A DNA stretch of 64,000 bases, taken from NCBI RefSeq assembly GCF_000702305.1, contig NZ_JNLC01000010.1, forward strand, positions 372,001-436,000, in the 5' to 3' direction. The notes under the pieces were generated by a model. That model had not been told where the DNA came from, made no database searches, and worked only from the letters and a program-made list of their open reading frames with translations. A program made the translations under genes and the position numbers. Positions 59,320 to 64,000 of this stretch are shown here, one piece after another (positions within the stretch are counted from its first letter, which is position 1; every line of letters starts with the position of its first letter). This DNA is from Allobosea sp. 117 (GTDB lineage: Bacteria > Pseudomonadota > Alphaproteobacteria > Rhizobiales > Xanthobacteraceae).

Positions 59320-59894
59320 CCACGCTGCTCAACCGCATCCAGACCCTCATCGAATGGTTGATAGGCCTGCTGCTGGCGCTCATGGTGGTGCTGGTGTTCG
59401 CCAATGCCGCCGGCCGCTATCTGCTCGGCGCCGGCGTCGCCGCATCCGAGGAGATCGCCCGCCTCGCCTTCGTCTGGATCATCTTCCTCGGCGGCATCCT
59501 CGCTGTGCGCGAGCGCTCGCATGTCGGTGTCGACATGCTGGTCAAGCGGCTTCCCGTCGCCGGGCGCAAGCTCTGCTTCGCCGTCACCAACCTGCTCATC
59601 CTCTATGCCCTCTGGCTCTTCGCCGAGGGGAGCTGGCAGCAGGTCATCGTCGGCTTCAACAGCCGCCTGCCCGTCACCGACATTTCGCTCGCCGCCTTCG
59701 CGGCCGCCGGGCTGGTCTCGTCCGTCGCCATGGGCGCGCTGGTTGTCATCGACCTCATCCGTCTGTTCACCGGCCGGGTCGGCGAGGGCGAGCTCGTGCA
59801 GGTGCGGGAGGAGACCGATGGCGCCGAGCTTGAGGAATATGAGCGCGAATTCGCCGGTGCCCCGCACGCGGCCCGTCCGGGGAAGACGCCATGA
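59316..59894 (+). CDS. TRAP transporter small permease (DctQ type)
   Basis: A 192-residue membrane protein with four hydrophobic helices. It begins with LIEWLIGLLLALMVVLVFANAAGRYLLG and includes the DctQ motif SEEIARLAFVWIIFLGGILAVRERSHVGVDML. The start lies inside the gntK stop, and its end overlaps DctM by 4 bases. A charged tail of about 35 residues (EETDGAELEEYEREF) follows the last helix. It is the small membrane subunit of an importer that, from its neighbours, should carry gluconate or a similar sugar acid. Confidence 0.9.
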   Translation: MTTLLNRIQTLIEWLIGLLLALMVVLVFANAAGRYLLGAGVAASEEIARLAFVWIIFLGGILAVRERSHVGVDMLVKRLPVAGRKLCFAVTNLLILYALWLFAEGSWQQVIVGFNSRLPVTDISLAAFAAAGLVSSVAMGALVVIDLIRLFTGRVGEGELVQVREETDGAELEEYEREFAGAPHAARPGKTP

Positions 59895-61168
59895 CCATCG
59901 CCATCTTCCTCGGTTCGCTCCTCGGTCTCATGGCCATCGGCATGCCGATCGCCTTCGCGCTGATGCTCACCGGCATCGTGCTGATGTACCATCTCGACTT
60001 CTTCGACGCCCAGCTCCTTGCCCAGAACATGCTGGGCGGAGCGGACAGCTTCCCGCTGATGGCGGTGCCGTTCTTCCTGCTCGCCGGCGAATTGATGAAT
60101 GCCGGCGGCCTGTCGAAGCGTATCGTCGACCTCGCCGTCACTCTGTTCGGCCACATACGCGGCGGGCTCGGCTATGTCGCGATCGGCACCTCTGTCGTGC
60201 TGGCGAGCCTGTCGGGATCGGCCATCGCCGATACGGCGGCGATCGCCGCCCTGCTCATCCCGATGATGCGCAACAATGGTTACAATCTGGAGCGCTCCTC
60301 CGGCCTCATCGCTGCCGGCGGCATCATCGCCCCGATCATCCCGCCGAGCATGTCCTTCATCATCTACGGCGTGGCGACCAACCTCTCCATCACCAAGCTT
60401 TTCATGGCCGGCATCGTGCCGGGCCTGCTGATGGGCGTCACGCTGGTTCTCGTCTGGTCGCTGGTCGCGCGCAAGGAAAACGTGCCCGTCCAGCCTCGCC
60501 AGCCCCTGTCGGTGCGCCTGCGGGCGCTGGCACGCAGCATCTGGGCGCTGTTCCTGCCGGTCATCATCATCGGCGGTCTGCGCTTCGGCGTGTTCACACC
60601 GACTGAGGCGGCAGTGGTGGCGGCGGTCTACGCGCTGTTCGTCGGTCTGTTCATCTATCGCGAGATTGGCCTTTCGGACCTGCCGCGTCTTTTCATTGCC
60701 GCGGCCAAGACGACCGCGGTGGTGATGTTCCTCGTCGCTGCGGCGATGGTCACCGCCTACATGATCACGCTCGCCGAGCTGCCGGGCCAGGTCATCTCCG
60801 TGCTCGAGCCGATGCTCGATCACCCCAAATGGCTGATGGCGGCCATCGTGATCCTGCTCACCCTCGTCGGCACGGCGATGGACCTTACCCCGACCATCCT
60901 GATCCTCGGCCCGGTGCTGGTGCCGCTGATCACCAAGGCGGGCATCGACCCGGTCTATTTCGGGGTGATGTTCGTGATGGTCGGCGCCGTCGGCCTGCTC
61001 ACCCCGCCGGTCGGCACGGTGCTCAACGTCGTTTGCGGCGTCGGGCGGGTGAGCATGGAAGGCATCATCCGCGGCGTCTGGCCCTACGTGGTCGCCTACA
61101 CCGCGCTGATCGGCCTGTTCGTCATCTTCCCGGAAATCATCACCGTGCCGGCGAGCCTGCTGCATTGA
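59891..61168 (+). CDS. TRAP transporter large permease (DctM type)
   Basis: A 425-residue membrane protein with about 12 hydrophobic segments. DctM motifs are GMPIAFALMLTGIVLMY near the N terminus, MAVPFFLLAGELMNAGGLSKRIVD, SGSAIADTAAIAALLIPMM, GIIAPIIPPSMSFIIYGV and TPPVGTVLNVVCGVG. It is the sodium-coupled translocation subunit. The ATG overlaps DctQ. The receptor gene follows after 40 bases. Confidence 0.93.
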   Translation: MTIAIFLGSLLGLMAIGMPIAFALMLTGIVLMYHLDFFDAQLLAQNMLGGADSFPLMAVPFFLLAGELMNAGGLSKRIVDLAVTLFGHIRGGLGYVAIGTSVVLASLSGSAIADTAAIAALLIPMMRNNGYNLERSSGLIAAGGIIAPIIPPSMSFIIYGVATNLSITKLFMAGIVPGLLMGVTLVLVWSLVARKENVPVQPRQPLSVRLRALARSIWALFLPVIIIGGLRFGVFTPTEAAVVAAVYALFVGLFIYREIGLSDLPRLFIAAAKTTAVVMFLVAAAMVTAYMITLAELPGQVISVLEPMLDHPKWLMAAIVILLTLVGTAMDLTPTILILGPVLVPLITKAGIDPVYFGVMFVMVGAVGLLTPPVGTVLNVVCGVGRVSMEGIIRGVWPYVVAYTALIGLFVIFPEIITVPASLLH

Positions 61169-61208
61169 GGCCTGCCGGCCTGAACGAGACTCAAAGGAGG
61201 AAATGCGC

Positions 61209-62225
61209 ATGAAGAAACTGATGCTCACCGCCGCCGCCGCGGCACTGACTCTCTCGTTCGGCGTCGCCCAGTCCTGGGCCCAGAACATCCAGCCGCGGCT
61301 CATCCGCTTCGGCTACGGACTCAACGAGGACAGCAACCAGGGCCGCGCCGTACGCTTCTTCGCCGAGGAGGTCGGCAAGCGCTCGGGCGGCAAGCTGAAG
61401 GTGCGCACCTTCGGTGCCGCCACCCTCGGCCCCGACCCGCAGATGCAGAACGCCCTCATCGGCGGCGCGCAGGAGATGATGGTCGGTTCCACCGCCACCC
61501 TCGTCGGCACGGTGAAGGAATTCGCCATCTGGGACGTGCCCTTCATGTTCGCCAACGAGAAGCAGGCGGACGCGGTGCTCGACGGGCCGGTCGGGCAGAA
61601 GCTGCTCGACAAGCTGCAGGAGAAGGGGCTGGTCGGCCTCGTCTACTGGGAGAACGGCTTCCGCAACCTCACCAACAGCCGCCACAAGATCGAGAAGGCA
61701 GAGGATCTGCAGGGCGTGAAGCTTCGCGTCATGCAGAACCCGGTCTTCATCGACACCTTCAAGGCCGCCGGCGCCAACGCCGTGCCGCTCGCCTTCGCCG
61801 AGCTGTTCACCGCGCTGGAGACCAAGGCGGTCGACGGCCAGGAGAACCCCTACACCACCATCGTGTCCTCCAAGTTCTACGAGGTGCAGAAGTACCTCAC
61901 CGTCACCAACCACGTGTACAGCCCGTGGATCGTGACCGCCTCCAAGGTGTGGTGGGACAAGCTCTCCCCCGACGAGCAGAAGATCCTGCTCGAGTCCGCT
62001 GCCGCCGCCCGCGATTTCGAGCGCGCCGACACCCGCGCCCAGGCGCAGAAGGCGCTCGACCAACTGAAGGCCGCCGGCATGGAAGTGACGGTGATGCCGG
62101 AGGAGGAGGTCGCCAAGCTGCGCGAGAAGGCCGCGCCGGTGACCAAGACCGTGATCGAGAGCGTCGGCCAGCCGCTCTGGGATGAGGTTCAGGCCGGAAT
62201 CAAGAAGGCCGGCGGCACCAACTGA
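61209..62225 (+). CDS. TRAP transporter substrate-binding protein (DctP type)
   Basis: A 338-residue secreted receptor with signal peptide MKKLMLTAAAAALTLSFGVAQSWA. Family motifs are RFFAEEVGKRSGGKLKVRTFG, IWDVPFMFANEKQADAVLDG, LVYWENGFRNLTNSRHKIEKAEDLQGVKLRVMQNPVF (with the Arg that normally binds the ligand carboxylate) and VDGQENPYTTI. ATG 61209 is chosen: AAGGAGG lies eight bases before it but only two before ATG 61203. It is the last gene of the gluconate cluster and is followed by two hairpins. Confidence 0.92.
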   Translation: MKKLMLTAAAAALTLSFGVAQSWAQNIQPRLIRFGYGLNEDSNQGRAVRFFAEEVGKRSGGKLKVRTFGAATLGPDPQMQNALIGGAQEMMVGSTATLVGTVKEFAIWDVPFMFANEKQADAVLDGPVGQKLLDKLQEKGLVGLVYWENGFRNLTNSRHKIEKAEDLQGVKLRVMQNPVFIDTFKAAGANAVPLAFAELFTALETKAVDGQENPYTTIVSSKFYEVQKYLTVTNHVYSPWIVTASKVWWDKLSPDEQKILLESAAAARDFERADTRAQAQKALDQLKAAGMEVTVMPEEEVAKLREKAAPVTKTVIESVGQPLWDEVQAGIKKAGGTN

Positions 62226-62234
62226 CTGCCTTCA

Positions 62235-62258
62235 GGAGGCGGCCGCGAGGCCGCTTCC
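62235..62258 (+). terminator. Hairpin 1 after the TRAP operon
   Basis: GGAGGCGGCC, loop GCGA, GGCCGCTTCC: 10-bp stem with one G-U pair, 10 bases after the DctP stop. A tetraloop of the stable GNRA type closes it. No long T-run follows. Confidence 0.5.
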
Positions 62259-62286
62259 CACCAGGGGCCTCCCATAAAGTACCAGC

Positions 62287-62323
62287 CCGCCACGGGAACC
62301 CTTCCCGTGGCGGTGCGCGTTTT
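62287..62323 (+). terminator. Hairpin 2 after the TRAP operon with T-tract
   Basis: CCGCCACGGG, a 7-base loop and CCCGTGGCGG form a perfect 10-bp stem. TTTT follows at 62320-62323 after TGCGCG. It is the best intrinsic terminator candidate in the window. Confidence 0.7.
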
Positions 62324-62662
62324 GGGGCCTGGCCTCTCACGAACTGCGACCTGCGTGGCCGACGGTCCTTCCGCCGTTCTGGGTCCGGGCGGCTATGCGC
62401 ACGCGGAAGCGGCGGATCGGGCACGTCGAGGTCCCCCCACCTGGCGTTCCGCGTCGGGCACGCGATGCGCCACCCCCGTTTTCCAACATATCGTTCAATC
62501 CAGTAGGATGAGCCTGGCTCTGGGCGCCGGGCGGGGCCCATGGCGCCGTTGGCGCTGGCCCGCTGGCGCGCAGGGAGCCCGCTCGCGGCCCTTCGGCGCC
62601 GTCTGCGCCGGCGTGTGGAAGGCAGCGCAGAGCCTTGGCGGCATCCCTACGAATTGTCTACT

Positions 62663-62755
62663 ATCCCGCAATGTGGGCAAATTGTTTCTCTGTACGCCGA
62701 TATTGATGTGCGCCACGTAAAAAGGAATTCTACCTCGAAGCCCACATTGCGGGAT
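62663..62755. repeat. Pair of 16-bp perfect inverted repeats, 61-base spacer
   Basis: ATCCCGCAATGTGGGC at 62663-62678 and its exact reverse complement at 62740-62755. Each arm is itself roughly palindromic (CCCGCAATGTGGG). The spacer is AT-rich. The sites may be paired operators for the third TctC operon or the ends of a very small mobile-like element; no target duplication is visible. Confidence 0.7.
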
Positions 62756-62818
62756 TGACCCTCCCGATTTTCTCGGCTACCGCTTTGTCCAACGAGACAA
62801 ATAATGTGGGAGGTCAGA

Positions 62819-63787
62819 ATGCGCTTTCTCCGGATCTTCGCGGCCGGCTTGGCCACGGTGCTCGCTCCGCTAACCGCCATGGCGGGCTTTCCGGAGCGTC
62901 CGCTCACCATCATCGTGCCGGCTGGCGCGGGCGGCGGTGGCGACACGACCACCCGATTCCTCGCGCGTGAGCTCGAGACCATCTTCAAGCAGCCGATCAC
63001 GATCATCAATCAGGGTCAGGGCGGCGGCGTCGTCGGGCTCACCTCGATCAAGAACGCCAAGCCCGACGGCTACACGGTCGGCCTGCTGTTTCCCTATGCC
63101 GGATACAAGTCGAGCGGCGCGGCGAGCTTCACGGTTGCCGATTTCACGCCGATCGCGAACTTCAACGGCGATTCCTCGGCCCTGCTGGTCGGGCAGAACT
63201 CGACGTTCAAGGACCTGAAGACGGCGCTCGACGCCATCAAGGCCGATCCTTCGAAGTTCAAGGTCCATTGCAGCGGCGGTTGCGGCAGCGTGTGGGACAT
63301 TCCGGTCGCCGGCATGATGCTCGACTATGGCATCGACGTCGCCAAGGTGAACTGGATCCCCGGCCAGGGCGCCGCCACCGGCCTCACCGAGCTCGCCGCG
63401 GGCGGCGTCGATTTCCAGACCGCCTCGCTGCCCGAGGCGGCGGCGCTGATGGGGGCGGGGCGCGTGCGTGCGCTCGGCGTCCTCAGCCCCGAGCCGGTGG
63501 CCGGCTTCGAGAGCGTTCCGACGACCAAGCAGGCGATCGGCGTCAGCATCGACGGCGGCACCTGGCGCGCGCTCGGCGGACCGGCCAACATGCCGGCCGA
63601 GGCGACCAAGGCCTGGGAGGCCGCCATGAGCCAGGCGGTGCAGAGCGCGGCCTTCCGCGAGGCGATGGCGAAGGCGAAGTTCGGCGTGAAGTGGCTCGAT
63701 ACGGCCGAGCTCACCGCGCTGATGAAGAAGCACGAGGTCGACACCGATCGCGTGATGAAGGCGCTCGGCCGCGCGGGCTCGAACTGA
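62819..63787 (+). CDS. TctC/Bug-type solute-binding protein, copy 3
   Basis: A 322-residue secreted receptor. The signal peptide ends at AMA (about residue 23) and the mature protein begins GFPERPLTIIVPAGAGGGGDTTTRFLARELE. That replaces the usual PGGxxD loop with GAGGGGD. KPDGYTVGLLFPYAGY and a Cys pair in VHCSGGCGSVWD (about 149-160) are present. It is less similar to copies 1 and 2 than they are to each other. GGGAGG lies five bases before the ATG. It is followed by a TctB-like gene, so a third TTT operon continues beyond the window. Confidence 0.88.
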   Translation: MRFLRIFAAGLATVLAPLTAMAGFPERPLTIIVPAGAGGGGDTTTRFLARELETIFKQPITIINQGQGGGVVGLTSIKNAKPDGYTVGLLFPYAGYKSSGAASFTVADFTPIANFNGDSSALLVGQNSTFKDLKTALDAIKADPSKFKVHCSGGCGSVWDIPVAGMMLDYGIDVAKVNWIPGQGAATGLTELAAGGVDFQTASLPEAAALMGAGRVRALGVLSPEPVAGFESVPTTKQAIGVSIDGGTWRALGGPANMPAEATKAWEAAMSQAVQSAAFREAMAKAKFGVKWLDTAELTALMKKHEVDTDRVMKALGRAGSN

Positions 63788-63845
63788 CCCCTCGCGCATC
63801 AAGAAGGGCGGCGGGCTCATGCTGTCCGCCGCCGGTGGAGGAACC

Positions 63846-64000
63846 ATGAAGGTCCAGGACACCATCACCGGCGGCGTCTTCGCGCTGCTCGGCGTGTTCA
63901 TGCTCGTCTATGCGGCGAGCCTGCAGGCTCCGCGTCATCTCGCTTACGGCGCCGGCTTCTTTCCTTCGCTTATCGGCGGCGGGCTCGTGCTGGTCGGTGC
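63846..64000 (+). CDS. TctB-like small permease subunit, partial
   Basis: The first 51 codons: MKVQDTITGGVFALLGVFMLVYA then PRHLAYGAGFFPSLIGGGLVLVG. The first hydrophobic helix and the YGAGFFP signature of TctB proteins are visible. GGAGGAA precedes the ATG. The rest lies outside the window. A TctA gene should follow. Confidence 0.8.
   Translation, partial: MKVQDTITGGVFALLGVFMLVYAASLQAPRHLAYGAGFFPSLIGGGLVLVG

Larger units (their letters stand above)
62226..62818. other. Long intergenic region with two hairpins and a large inverted repeat
   Basis: These 593 bases separate the TRAP operon from the third TctC gene. I see no coding region with support. They contain two hairpin terminators (62235-62258, 62287-62323), an unexplained GC-rich stretch (about 62330-62650), and a pair of perfect 16-bp inverted arms (62663-62678, 62740-62755) around an AT-rich 61-base spacer likely to hold the downstream promoter. 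Confidence 0.6.

Noticed and set aside
62663-62755. Call of a MITE for the inverted arms
   Set aside because: No target-site duplication is visible and only one copy is in the window, so it is listed as a repeat with the function left open.
1-64000. tRNA, rRNA, CRISPR arrays, insertion sequences, prophage or plasmid origin
   Set aside because: No cloverleaf-like intergenic sequence, regular short repeats, transposase, integrase or replication protein was recognised in any frame. Intergenic spaces are mostly too short.

Overview
The window is high-GC (roughly two thirds G+C by eye), gene-dense DNA with a strong codon-position GC bias. Transporter families of the tripartite tricarboxylate (TTT), ABC and TRAP types dominate. 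One intergenic block (13443-13546) resembles from memory a repeat type common in Hyphomicrobiales. Together these suggest an alphaproteobacterium, most likely of the order Hyphomicrobiales (Bradyrhizobium/Xanthobacteraceae/Ancylobacter-like). The genus is an inference. I see no rRNA, tRNA, CRISPR array, phage gene, transposase or integrase. The segment reads as chromosomal catabolic and transport territory made of small operons, most with their own regulator.

Layout. (1) 1-5694, minus strand: a TTT uptake system (TctC-TctB-TctA) followed by an Ldh2-type dehydrogenase, an alpha/beta hydrolase and a cupin cut by the window edge. (2) 6116-13444, plus strand: a second, divergent TTT system interleaved with a CocE-type hydrolase and a two-subunit molybdenum hydroxylase. 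(3) 13560-20419: a LacI regulator, divergent from a TIM-barrel isomerase, a Gfo/Idh/MocA dehydrogenase and an RbsABC-type sugar importer. Two near-identical operators lie between them. (4) 20525-30706: a GntR/FCD regulator, divergent from an AA_synth-family protein, an alpha/beta-hydrolase/flavin-reductase/NUDIX-like fusion, a luciferase-like monooxygenase, an aldehyde dehydrogenase, a NIPSNAP protein and a PotABCD-type importer. This looks like a Rut-like flavin-oxygenase pathway with an unassigned substrate. (5) 31069-37167: a polar amino acid ABC importer with a class III aminotransferase, an ArgE-type amidohydrolase and a double-GNAT acetyltransferase. (6) 37175-47550: a DadA-type flavoenzyme and LysR regulator (divergent), then HyuA/HyuB, two subunits resembling HcnA/HcnB or opine oxidase, an aldehyde dehydrogenase and an aldo/keto reductase. 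A shared inverted-repeat motif lies upstream of the LysR gene and of hyuA. (7) 47590-50521: a two-component system divergent from a proline-rich periplasmic LTXXQ-like protein, with five phased GGGAAA repeats between them. (8) 50584-57368: a TetR regulator and a complete RND efflux pump (adaptor, pump, outer-membrane channel). (9) 57579-62225: a gluconate-type LacI regulator, gluconokinase and a TRAP transporter. (10) 62819-64000: the start of a third TTT operon.

The common theme is scavenging of organic acids, amino acid derivatives, sugars and probably N-heterocycles. The least familiar parts are operon 4, with its triple-domain fusion enzyme, and operon 6, a split heterotrimeric oxidoreductase combined with an ATP-dependent hydantoinase. 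Functional assignments come from family-level motif reading; substrates are not determined by the sequence.
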